From: Spirogloea muscicola
Taxonomy: Eukaryota; Streptophyta; Zygnematophyceae; Spirogloeales; Spirogloeaceae
Assembly (NCBI GenBank): GCA_009602725.1
Contig: WELB01000009.1
Coordinates: 661,383-688,466, forward strand
DNA: 27,084 bases
Direction: 5' to 3'
In this document: positions 1 to 12,200 of the stretch, piece after piece
Layout: every line of letters starts with the position of its first letter
How positions within the stretch are numbered: the stretch's first letter is position 1
Notes under the pieces: generated by a model
Databases searched by the model: none
What the model was told of the DNA's origin: nothing
What the model saw: the letters and a program-made list of their open reading frames with translations, nothing else
Position numbers and translations under genes: made by a program

Positions 1-149
1 GTACTGAGCTTCCCTAGTATGTTGTCGTGATTGGTAGAGTAGAGGAGTCCTTCCTCGGCTTCTCATTCTTCGGCTTTGGACATTGTCCATTCTTTTTGGG
101 CTGGCTTTGCCAGCCCCTCTTTCTTTATGGGCGAGCCTTCCCCCCTCTC
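1..149 (-). repeat. Copy A of the hairpin repeat, at the window edge
   Basis: The stretch holds GGACATTGTCC (78-88) and the hairpin GGGCTGGCTTTGCCAGCCC (98-116; stem 8, loop 3), then ATGGGCGAGCC (127-137). It is nearly the same as 21172-21327: both begin GTACTGAGCT and share the CCCTAGTATGTTGTCGTGAT block. The copies differ by a handful of substitutions and one 15-bp insertion in the other copy. The repeat probably continues upstream of the window. It lies about 300 bp upstream of the NUA start codon, so it may contribute promoter-proximal sequence. I use '-' for the orientation in which the complementary strand reads GCCAGCCC...GAATGGACA. Confidence 0.85.
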
Positions 150-443
150 TCACAGCCATTGCCGTGAATCGGAAAAAGCTAGTTCTTAGTTTTCGTTCTC
201 CAAACCGCCTACCTGCCAGCTTCTTATCGTCTCTGACCTTGTTGAGCTCGCCGTGTCCGAGCGGGGCGGGTTGCGGCTGCAGCCGCGAGCAGAGCGGCGC
301 GCCGCGCGCCGCGCGCCGCGGCCGCCGCCTCCGCCGGCGGCGGTAGCGCGAGTCAAGGGAGGCGCGGCTCGTCCGGCGGAGGCGGGAAGGCTCCCCGCAC
401 TCCATAGAAGGGGATTCGGGGCGGCGCAGCTCGCTCAGCAGCC
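150..443 (+). promoter_or_regulatory. CpG-rich leader/promoter region of NUA
   Basis: The sequence changes from mixed composition to extremely CpG-rich at about 245-443, with a self-complementary run of CGCGCCG units near 295-352. This is directly upstream of the NUA start codon and continues into exon 1, as is common for a transcription start region with a GC-rich 5' UTR. No TATA box is apparent. Open frames here, such as those starting at 83 and 253, are read-throughs of biased sequence and show no protein-like pattern. The exact transcription start cannot be placed from sequence. Confidence 0.5.
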
Positions 444-3212
444 ATGCCGACGTTCATGCCCGACGACGAGCTGGCGGCGGCGGTGGAGGCCGGGGATGTG
501 GCCGCCGTCGCCATGCGCGCCGACGAGTTCGCGCGCGCCGTGGTGCTCCAGCTGGAGAGCACGCGCGCGAGGGCGGACGCTGCCAAGATCGATGCTGAGC
601 AGGTCTCACGTCGCCTCCCTCGTCCCTGACCTCTGTATCATCATACAAAGACCACATGACGCTATATAGCCGCTTGCTCGCTCTCGCCATGCTGGAAGAC
701 TCTTCGAGAGGCGCAACTGACAAGTGCGAGCTGGAAGGCGGGCCGGGCCATACTCTGATAGACAAAGGGCCAAGCAATGGGCATTTTCAACGATAGAAGC
801 CGCTGTACGGAAGTACGAGTGCATCAGATCTGGGTCTAGGTGAGGTGCTGGCTGAGTGTAGACCGATCATATTGTTAGCTAAAGCTGACCCCTCTGCATT
901 GATGCGCTCTGTGTCCTGTCCCCCTTTCCCAGACGTGCTCCCTCATCGAGCAAAAGTACATGGCGGTAAACAGCGAGAATGCGCAGCTGGAGCAGGAGAA
1001 GGCCCAGCTGACAGTGGCCCTGGAGACGCGTAGCACCGAGCTGGCAGAGGCTCGGGCCGCTGCCCACCTCCTTGAGCTGGAGGCTGTGAGCACCTCGCAA
1101 CCCCCCGCCTCGGGGGTCTTCGTGCAGAGCAGCAGAGAGAGAATGAACCCTTCTTGGAGTTAGCAGAAGGCTCCAGTCACGACAGTAGTATGAAAGCTGT
1201 AGAACAAGGTCTGCAGCTGTGCAAGATATGCATAAAAGTGTGACTGGTCCAACTTGGTGCTGCTTACACGCCTCTGCAGTCGTGCAAAAGGTTGGGTTGG
1301 AAGCGCGAGTGGTCTGAGTTGAGGACCAGTAGTGTTGTGACCGTGGGGCTAGGATGCACTGCCGCAGATGAAGAAGGATGGGGAGCTACAGCGGGCTGGG
1401 GTGCAGCTGAACGAGCTTCGGCGGGCTCGCAAGGAGCTTCTTGACCTCAATGGTCAGAAGGACCAGGAGCTAGAGGAGAGGAATGCTTCCATCAAGTCTT
1501 ACCTGGACAAAATCGTGAGCCCCCAGCTGGAGCATCTCAGTGCACGTGTCTTGATTGAAATCATTAAAAGCTGTGATGGACTCTTCGCGTGTCCTTTTTG
1601 CAAGCGTTTAGCTGCACATTGTATCAGCAATATTTCTGGACTTTTGGAGCTTACAGGAAGGTTTGCATGGCCATTGACCTGCGCAGGTTGCCTTGACTGA
1701 ACAGCAAGCTAGCCAGCAGGGTAGTCACCTTGAGGAGCAGGCCGAGCTTTTGCGTGCTAAGACGACCTTGACTCGCTTCCAACAGGTGCTTACCACTATC
1801 TTCCGGCTGGTGACAGGTCATCCCTGGAACATACCAGGCTAGTCCTCACTGGGTGCTCCGATGCATTCCTTATTGTTTATCTCAATCAGGCAGCTTTGTT
1901 GCCTATGCCATGCAGTAGCCTTCAGTCACAAAAGTCCTGGTCATGCTTTGCGGAGTCTTACAGATAGATGTATGATATGAATGGCTCACAGTTAGGCAGC
2001 TGATTGCATTACCTACTTTGTGCAGGAGGTGGACCTTTTGAAGCAGCACAATGCCTGGCTGAATGACGAGCTTAGCTCCAAATCAGAGGCTTTGCTCAAG
2101 GATAGGAGAAATGCAGCTGATATGGAGGCTGGGTTGCAATCTAAGCTGGCCGAGGTATTTGAGACATGGGCAACTTATTCTCAGCATAAAATCGTGAAGC
2201 AAGGGGCAACAGGCTGAGTGGTCATTGAGTCCCTGTTGAGAAAGACATAGAGGGCAGTACTTACTTCTGTAGCAAGCCCTATTGTCAAGGCTTATATGTC
2301 AGAAGCTTCGCGTTGTGGAATGGCACGCAGCTGAAGTGCTTACTTGCTGATACGCTCTCCAGGCAGAGAGCAAGGTGAAGGAGCTGACAGCTGCCAATGT
2401 ACGAGCTAAGGAGCGAGTCCAAGACCTGGAAGGACTTCTTGGGCAGCTGCGGCAGGTCAGTCAGCCTTCGGTGCACTTCAAATGCAGAATAATTCACAAG
2501 ACCCTGTGATCACCCTTAAGGCTGCAGAGCTCAGCGAGACCATGCTACAGCCCATACCTGCTAAATAACACAAGCCACTTTGTTCAGATTAGAGGTTCTT
2601 GAGTTGCCTTTCTCTTGAAGGAACCGTGTTCTGTTCAGGAGCTGAAAGTTGCCAATGAGGAAGCAAATTCTCAGGAGGGTCAATTCTTCGCCGAGATTGT
2701 TTTGGTGACTCCATATGCTTCTACAATTGTATATGCGTTGGGAACATACCCTGAAGAAGAATGTCATGGGACCAATGCTAGACCCTGCATCTCTGACTTG
2801 CTTTGGACGAGCTAATGTCACCTCCTGCAAGGCCACCTTCTTAGCCTGGTGGTATGTTTCAGAGTTGGTATGAAGTGGTGCAGGCAGTCTGTCTGTCCAC
2901 AGATTGCACCACATCCTTGACTGCTACTTCTTGTGGATGTCAATTGTTCACAGGCTAAGAAGCTGGCAGACTTGTACAAAGCTAGTGCAGAGGACGCCAA
3001 CAACAAAGCAACTGAGCTGGAAGGAGTTGTTAAAGCCATGGAGGTCAGCTGTGCACACTAGCATTGCATGTGTTGTTCCTACCAGCTTGCAAGAATCAGC
3101 TGATGGCTGATGTCATGATTCTCCTTCTCTTCATCAGGTTCACATCAAACAGCTCGAGGAGCTTCCGCAACAACTTCAGTCTGAGAAGGATCGAAATGAA
3201 GCCCTGCAAAAG
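444..3212 (+). other. NUA: NUA exons 1-9: N-terminal coiled coil (residues about 1-335)
   Basis: Exons: 444-602, 933-1085, 1368-1514, 1687-1785, 2026-2154, 2363-2455, 2639-2698, 2954-3043, 3138-3212. Every length is a multiple of three, so all nine introns here are phase 0. The protein is rich in E, K, Q, L and A with heptad-like spacing. It starts with an acidic MPDDEL segment, then TCSLIEQKYM, then KSYLDKI, then KKLADLYKAS and ATELEGVVKAME. These are in the same order as in plant NUA. The donor of exon 7 (GTTTTG after 2698) is weak, and that boundary was chosen because it keeps the frame and joins FFAEI to AKKLADLY, as the family alignment predicts. Confidence 0.9.
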
Positions 3213-6200
3213 GTGAACATAGTTTGTTGCCATCAACCAATATGTAACAATCGGAAGTTGCAAACGTTGGAGCAGGTGTTACTGATGGTTGATGTCACCA
3301 TGCTATGTGCTTGGTGGTTCAGCTCATTGTAAACGGCAGTCCAGCTCTGTCAGGATCTATAACATTAGAAGTTGGGTATTGGAGGCAACCTGAGCAAGTA
3401 TGCAAGTCAGGTGCAAGGTGGGAGAGCTTCAAGGATATCTCTTGAAGCTTGTTTGATTTTTTAGCACATCACTAGCGTGCTCACAAGCAGAAGGCGCACA
3501 GCTGGCTAGGCTTTAGTAATGGATGACAGCTCTTCTGTCATGCAGGGGTGGGAATCAGCAAGACGGCAATTGGAGGAGGAGCTTGCGGGTGCCAAGGAGG
3601 CACTTGCAAAGGCACAGGTCGTGGATGAAGGAAATTTGCAGCTTGCTTTGGCCGGCCACAGGGATAGTCGAGAACGTTTTGTCGAGCCGCTGTGAGTCTA
3701 CCTTTGATGAAAATCTTGACTGTATCTATTGAGTAGGTAAATGGCCTTAGAGCAATTACCAGATTTCTTCCTGCTGCACGAGATACATACAAGTACTTTG
3801 GTTAGTCTGGGTAATGATAAGAATATTCACAATCATTCAGTTGCTACTTTCCAGTGATATGCAGCTGGCAGTTGTCCTTCATGGGTCCACAAACGTTCCT
3901 CCACAGCTTCCTCAATATGTATCAGGCACGGCTCTGGCTGCCTCCCTTCTACGAGATGGGTGGTCGGTAAGGATTGCTGCCCAGCACAATCACATTGCAT
4001 CTCTGCAATGCGTCGATGCATAGAAGAGATATGATTAATCTAAGGTTTTGTGCAACTCAGCAATGTACGAGTTATGTTTTCTTTTTTGGGGATTTTTAGC
4101 CTTTTTGTGGGCTGTTTTCTGTTCTTCTTTTTTGCTTAGTCAGGAACTTTGGCAACAATCATATCGCATCAGTTACAATGTCATGCAGAATGCTTACATA
4201 CCAATTGATCTGTCACAGTTGTCAACTATGTACGAGAAGTACCAGGAGGCAGCCGATGCATGGAGACATGAGAGGCAGGCCAGGCAGCATGCGGAGGTGA
4301 TCCTGGAGAGAGTGCGGATAGAGATTGAGAAGAGGGCTGAATTTCTTATGCAAGAGCGTGGTATGTCTTGCTTAATGAGAATACTTTTGATACTTTATTA
4401 TGTACTGAGGAGCAGACCTGAATGCTTCTCCTTTCAGTGATCTTGAGCATTTGCTACTTAGCCAATGAGACTTTGATGATGCATTGAGATAATGGCATCC
4501 TCACTACAGTCACACGTGCTTTTGCAGACGAGCACGCTCAAGTCCTTGTTGCCTACAGCGTTGTTGAGGGCAAGCTTAAGGAGGCAGCAGGGGAAAGGCT
4601 CTCAATGCGCACTAGGATCAGGGACTGCATGGTACGTGTTATTAGCCTGCTTAAGTTGGTACTATGTTGTTGTAACATCGTTGTACTTGCTAATTGCCGT
4701 GTGTGCACCAATTCAATGCCATATGTGCACCAAGTCACTGGTAAGCCAACTGGCATTGCGAGGTGGCAGGCTGATCTTCGCAAGAAGGATAGGGACATCA
4801 AGAGCCTTGAGAAAGAGGTTGCAGATCTTCAGAACCAGGTGCATGTCTGTCACGGCAAAGAACAACAGTTCGTCACAGGCGAGAGTGTGTAGAGTAGCAT
4901 GCAAAGCAGAACAGCGAAGGGCGGCATGAGAGTGCATGCAGGTGCATGTATCAAGCACGCTACTCAAAAGCTTTGGTGCCGAACGATGAGCAGTCCAGCT
5001 TCTAGTTGAGGTTAGTAAATTGGTTATCTGGTAACACAAGCATAGCGGTACCTTGCACAAGGGCACTGGGGTGTTGTTACTGAAGCAAGTGGAAAATTAA
5101 GTGGAGAGGAGCAGTTAACTTGAGGTACTACATTTGTTACCTTGAGGTACTATTTCTTAGCATGTAAGGTATGGAACTGATGTAAGGCCTTGCTTTCTTG
5201 TACCAGGTGACCGTCTTACTGAAGGAGGGAACTGACAAAGATGGAAGACTCCTAGATATGGAGGGAGCAGAGGCACCCTCCACTCCTCCACACAATGACG
5301 AATCTGGATCTGATGCAATCATCACCGAGCGGCTGGTGAGGATCTGGACATCAACTGGACTTTCTTGCAGTACATCTTGGTTAACAATGTTGGATTGCTG
5401 TAGCAGTGGTACTCATCAATTGAGGTCCTTGGATCTAGATTTCGCTACAACGGGATCTTGTATAATTGCTGGGGCTGGCTTGCCTGAAATGATGCCGATG
5501 ACGTCTGCTACTGTAGAAGCCTTCAACTTCAAGACCCTTTTTGCAAAGGATGTGTTTCATCAGAAGTTGTCCTACTTGTAAAGTGTTGTCACAAAGGAGC
5601 TCCATGTGTCAACCACCCAGTCAAAGTAGTTTATCTCTTGCATCTGTACATTCATTTGGGCTAGATAATTTCAGGAATGCAAGAGTGTGTGACATGTTCT
5701 TTGTGTGCCAGGTCAATGTGAAAGACATACACAGCCTAGTTGAGCACAACACGCAATTGCGGACACTGGCCAGGACACTTGCTCGCGAGATCGAAGAGAA
5801 GGAGGTTGAGCTGAAGGTGAAAGCGTAAATGCGTGGATGCATTTCAGCTGGGAAATGATGTGCAAATATAGCACTATGATGCTATTTTGGCTTGATTTCC
5901 ATGTGCTACAGTAGTATCATGAATTTATGTTCTTGACAACACTGGCAAGGCCAGAGAAGTGCTTGCAGAAGTCTCAGCAAGACGTGGAATGGCACAAGGT
6001 CAGTCATTGACTTAGCATGGCAACTTAGCAGACTGTTTGCAAATGCAGGAGAAGTATGCAGAAGAGTTAGAAAAGCGAAGCGAGGAGAACATGGCCAGGA
6101 TTGAGCAACTTCTGGAGCAGTTCCGGGAGCAAAGCCGCATTGTCAATGCTGTCCAGGGGCAGGTGACTTACACAATGTGCAATCTGCAGGGTTGACGCTT

Positions 6201-9200
6201 ATGTCAGACAGGCAGAAATGCATTTGCTAACAGAGACACAGAGAGTACTCGCGCCTGTATCTGCATTAGGTGTTCAGGTTCCTGGTACAAACTGGTTGGA
6301 TTCTGCAGTTTGGTTGTGCTTTGTGAGCTTGTGGGTACCTGTTTCGAGCCTTGAAGCTGCTACTTCTTGGTTGCACAAGGCTGATCAAGGTATTCTGTTG
6401 TCAGGCTTCAATGTTCAAGCGGTTATATCAGGAGGAGCTACAGGCTCGCACCTCAATTGGCACTCTGCAAAGAGTTCAATACACGTCTTCTTTGCCAGGT
6501 CTGCAGGTGTAGCTCTACAGAGCAGATTGTATCTCTTTGGACCAGGATGACAGTTATAGGACGTGTCAGCAGATAGCAGATGCACTTGCTTCACGCTTAC
6601 TTTTGCAGTGAGATCTTTTTCAACAGAGGCAAGGAGTGAAGAATCTCCAAATTTCAAGGAATTGTTTGAAAAGGCACAGGTTTGACCTTTGTTTATTGTC
6701 AGTGATAAATTAAGCAGATTGTGTTCACAGTTTTCTATCTGCAAACAACATCACTAGCCCATACTTGCCAGGAGCCATGTAAGCATGAAGAGTGCTCCAT
6801 GGCTCAAGCAGGCCTTTACAAATGGCATTGCTGCAGGAGGAGCTTAAGTCCATGAGGGAGGACACGAGCCAGCACCTGAAAGATCTACAGAGAGAAGTTG
6901 ACAAAGCCAGGTCACCAGTCCTTTTGACCGTTCTTCTGTACAATGTGAATTGCTTCATGAATATCCTGCACACTGAGTATCTGAATGTTCTAAAGTGCAC
7001 GCAAGACCCACACCCATGTTTCAAAATATGCAGAGAGGAGGCGAGTTCAGCTCGCATGGAGAGAGCTCGCTCAGATGGTGAAGCAAAGTATGCCAGAGAG
7101 CACCATGAAGCCACGTTGAGATCTTTGGATGAGCAGGTTAACACCCTCAAGCTGCTAATGACAAATGCTGTGACATGGGATTGTGAAACAATTTGGTGAG
7201 TATGGTTTGCAAAGTATGTGCTAGCTATGAGAGGAGCAGGTCATAGAGCAATATGGACTCAAGTACGATGGCCGTACTTCACATGCAGAGGCTGGAGATG
7301 GAAGGTGTACTTCGCCGCAACATGGGATTTGCTCAAACAATAACAGATTACCAGAAGCGGATAAGAGACAGTGCAGAAGCTGTGCAAGCTGCAGAAGAAT
7401 CCAGTCGCCGTCTGTCCATTGAGGTGATTTTGCTGCTTCCTCCTCGATATTGGACTTCAGACTTCATAAGAGAAATACAGCACAAAACATGATCTTCAGC
7501 ACAGCAGTAGCCAGAGCAATTAGAAAATCTAGTTGGTATTTCAGAGTATTACATGTTTAGGCCCTTCATTGGAAAGCTCACTTGACATGTACAAGTTATC
7601 ACACATCGGTGAAGGTGTCTGTACTTGAGAGAGAGAAGGACCTCCTTGCTAGCGTGGAGCGAAGAGCGTCGGAGGAAGTTTCATCGTTGTCGCAGAAAGT
7701 GCACCACCTGCAGGTGAGATAGCATGCATTGCTATTTTGACCAACTCTGATTGCACAGCTGTTCGATTTCCTTCTCATGCCCTTATTCCAACCATACTCG
7801 AAAGCGCATGATCGTACAGTGTCACATACCTTCTCCGTGGTCTCGAGAGTGTTGAGGCTTTGTGGACTTTGACTCTTACATCTTTTCAATTAACTTACAG
7901 GCATTGCTGGACAGCAAGCGAGAGGCTGATGATGCTAAGGAGGTCAGTCCCAAGCAACCTAATGCTTGTATGCACGTAGAAGGCAGAAGACAACGAGGGT
8001 TGTCAAAGCGTGATGTAGAATAGGGCGGCCTGCTAGAGAGGGCTCAGAGAAGCAGGTCTGTACGCTGTAAGATATGGGGTTCTATGTCACAGGCATAATC
8101 ATGAGAAACACTTCACGACCCCTGCCGGGTCAATCGCTGTGCCCTTGCAAGTGAGATTAGATTTCCAGCCAGAGCTGGACCTGAGATGTACAGCTCGTGA
8201 CAGTTCTGCTCATGTGGCTGTGCATCACCACAGGCTACAAGGAGAGCCGAGAAGGCGAAGGCAGAGGATGAGCTTCGGAGGCTTCAGGTGAGTGCCGAAA
8301 GCATTGCAGAAAGTAGGCAATGAATTACGTGTCAGCTTGGAGCACCACTACCATGTGTTACCAAGTTGGTTACTCAGATCAGACACCGCAGCACTGGTTT
8401 CTTCTATCCGCAGATCCTGCAATTAGTTGCTGATGTAGGTGGCCATCCTGGTCTTCAAAACCTGCTCGGTGGTGCAGAGAGAGTGGGCAGATAGCAAGCG
8501 GGAGTTAGAGCAGGAGAGGAGCCATGCGCGGGACATCTTAGCAGCCAGGGACACAGCTGTGCGGGAGTCCTCGCTGAAAGTGGAAGGTGCTCTGAAAGTG
8601 GTCGAAGAAGCCAGAAATGCTGCAAATGCTGCAGAAATGAAGTCCCAAGTCTTGCAGGTCACTTCCTATATCATTGTTGGCATCTATGCTTACGATGTCG
8701 TTTGGCTTGACTTACTCGAGCTTTGCTTACTTAGAGCAAGGACAGACCTGTCTTTCAGTTGACAGAGTGTGTGCATCTTCAGGCAGTTGCTTTTCCATGG
8801 TTTACAATGATGAGACTAGTCAAATGGGGACCTGCTTGTTATACTCGTACAAAGTCATCTAGCTTTTATTTCTGGAGATTGATGACTGTCTTGCTTTTGC
8901 ACCATGGGTTGGCTACAGGCAAAGGTTGAGCAGCTTGAAACGAACTTGCAAAAAGCAGACGAGAAGGTCTGCACAGACACGGCAGTCGCGAAATGGGTTG
9001 CAGATCTTTGCATCTCGTATTTCATACTGTGAAGGCCCTCATCAATGTGGCTCCATGAGTCAGCCTCTCATTTACCCAAGATTTTGTTTTTCCCCATTCG
9101 TTTGCCAGCTCACACTGGTCCTCAAGGGGGACAAGGGGACGGGTGATAGTCCAAGTGTTGGGCTTTTGCCTGAGCGGGAGGCAGAGGCAAGTGGCAGCTT

Positions 9201-12200
9201 TGATGGCTACCGCAGCAGACTTGTTACATCAAGATGTAGATCTTGCTGCAGAGAAGGTGTAAGAGGTGCACTTGACACATGGTGCGGAGGTCCTGCTGCC
9301 TGTCATTCGCCAAGGAAATTAATGTGCTGGTATGCCTGGTTGTCACAGCTGGTCGGAGCAACTCTGCAAGCCAGAGATGAGCTGGAACGAGCCAAAGAGG
9401 ATCTTGAGGCCACGAAGAGTCACCTTGATCAGGTCAGAGCTTATAATATGAAGCACAAAGGACAAGCCTTTCATGGTCATGTAAATTGCCATGCTAGAAG
9501 CTTTTATGTTCAGGTATTGCAAGCTAAACTATACGAGTTGCCATGGTACAAAATCAAGTGCAAGGATGTGGGTTGCTCTAAGAATAAATTTCTTGTGCCT
9601 GCCAAATGTGAGCCTTGACTCCTCCCAGTAAATTGGAAGGGTCTCTGATAATTCATAGTCGCTTGTGATTGCAGTACAAGCGTATATCAGTAGCCAATGA
9701 GGAAGCTCTTAATAGCATGTCCAAAGCTCACGAGCAATTCAAGCAGGAGGTACAACTGCAGGCTGATCTGCGAGTGCATTGATCCGTACTGATACACATT
9801 GATGACGAAAGATGTGGACAATGCTGATGCTTAGGAGGCGTACACTATTTGTATTCGTGTTGCTATCATGCACTTTTGCCAACCTGCGATCTGCACAAAG
9901 AGCTCTTTGCATGGATCCTAGAGTTGAGGTTTAAGGGTGTAAGCTGCATAGTTGGGCTGTTGCAGGCCAATCAATTTAAGGAGGATTCAGAAGCTGAGCT
10001 TGCGGCACTTCGAGGTCGCATAGACGAGCTGGAGGCCGACTTGACTAGCCGTAGTCAAGCCGAGGCTACCAGGAAGGAAGAAGAAAAAGCGGCTTTGATG
10101 CGAGCTGAGGCACAACAGAGTGAAGTAAGGAGCACCCTTGAAAGCACCATGTAAGTATGAAGGTTTATGAGCCCTGCGACTGTGCACCAGGAAGATTTTG
10201 CGAGCGGCAAATTACTGATCTTGCAAATGTCCACATTGTAGTGCTTGCCTTGAGAGAGTAGAGATGAAGGGCATGCATATCTATGGCACGAACAACTTCT
10301 TCACTTGCATAGCAGTGCAGCAAGAGCCTGACCATGGAAGTAGTCATTGACGGACTCGCTAGTATTACAGTGCAAGGGTTGCAAGCTAAACACTTGGTAT
10401 TGAGAACGCTACCAGGAAAGAGCTTGACGAAACTAGGACTCAATTGGAAACTATGAAGAAGGATGTGGAGCACCATCATAGGCGGTGGAGGGAGGCGCAG
10501 AACAACTATGAGCAACAGGTTGAGGCTCACCTGGGTGCCATGTCACAATATTGTGAACATGTTCGTCGGGTTTTCTTGATAGTCAGTCTTCATCAGATGG
10601 AGTATTCTGAGCTACATGATTGCATGTGAGACATAGTGACAATATATCTAAGCCCTTCAGTTAGCCATCTCTGAAGAGCATTGTCTTTGCTGACTCAACT
10701 CAATGCTATAATTCCAGGTGCTGCGGCAAGGTGACACCATTCGCGAGTTGACCACCGTGTCGGAGCAACTCTTAGCAGCACGGCAGGAGTTGGCAGCAGT
10801 CCGTGGGCGAGCAGAGACAGCAGAAGCTGAACTTGTGATGGCCTGTCCACTTGACTCAATTTCTTAGTTCCTTGAGTACATGGTATCATGCTGTTTTAAG
10901 TAATCTGCTTAGTTGGCGTTCGAATTTTTTGATATGACGGTCTGTTTTCTGGAAAGCAAAGCAGGACGTGCAGCACTGTGTCAATAGCACTACTGACAGC
11001 ATTTTCTGCGCAGGGTGCGGCCAAGGTCGTTAATGAGGCTGCTGCTGAGATCTCTGAGCAAGAAAGGGCTGAACTCAGGAAGAAAGTGGACGAGCTGGAA
11101 AAGCAGGTAACAGATTGTACACTCATATTTACTCATATTCATATATCATGTAGTATGCTCATACTATATTATATTCATACTCATATTCATGTAGTATACT
11201 ATGGTCTCAAACAAGTCAATAACTCCTCTTCATGGAGACAGTCACTCCCATCATTGTCTTTTCAACATTCTGAATTAAGTGGTGTAGGCGTCATGATACC
11301 TTCTCATACCTTCTTGTCTTGACACTGCTTTGACAGAACAAGGTGCTGCTTGATCGCTTGGAAGCGGTGCAAGTCAGCTCTGCAGAGGTTGGTGGTAGCA
11401 TTGAAAGGGAAAGAGGGGACACGGACATGCAGGAAGTCATTCGATATCTTCGACGATCCAAGGAGACGGTAAGACTCCAGATGAGTGCCGAGATGCTGCA
11501 GTTGTTCAGAGCTTCTGTGAAATTTGCTGGAACTATCTCATGACACGGCAGTTCTACTCATTTGTTGGATACTGTGTTAGACTCTTATTGCTATAGATGG
11601 CATATTGATGCGTAGCATAGTATCTGGTTGCTGAGAAGCACTTGCACTTGCACTTGCAAGCAGTTCTATTGAGAGATGGTCAAATACGGGCCTTGGACGC
11701 TCTGTATCTTGATACGAGCAGAGCACGGTGCTCTCCCCCTTGTGTGTCATTTACTTGGTGGATGATTACAGGCATATGTTATGTACTGACATTTGACGGT
11801 TTCCTGTTATTGCTTATTGTCTTCTGCAGGTAGAGGCTGAACTCGCCTTGCTGAAGCAGGAACGAGGGCGTCTTTTGAAGCAGGTGCATAGCAGTTTATG
11901 GCAGCAGTAACTAATATTGTTCTCAGCTGTATTCTTGACCACTTTCTCTGAAAGTTGCAGGAATCAAGGCTGGACTATCCATGGTCATGATCTGGTACTC
12001 GGCAATATAGCAGTCCTCTGAGTTTCCTGCTGTGTTTGAGGTACACTTATCAGCACTGATGTTGGTCACTCTGAGCAGCTGGACGCGGCTGAGCACGCGG
12101 CAGAGGAGGCTCAGGCACAGCTGCGCGCGGAGCAAGAAAAGCTGCGAGGCTCTCTCCACACTGCTGACGAATTCCAGAACCTCAAAAGCCAGGTGTCCCT

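Noticed and set aside
253-669. 138-aa open frame in the NUA leader
   Set aside because: It is Arg/Ala/Pro-rich translation of a CpG-rich tract that crosses exon 1 in another frame.
5472-5486. Hairpin-repeat fragment inside an NUA intron (GGGCTGGCTTGCCTG)
   Set aside because: Only a partial match to one arm without the GAATGGACA part, so probably chance.
8926-9618. 230-aa plus-strand open frame across NUA exons 28-30
   Set aside because: It runs through GT-AG introns and reads exons 28 and 29 in the wrong frame; only exon 30 is read in the NUA frame.
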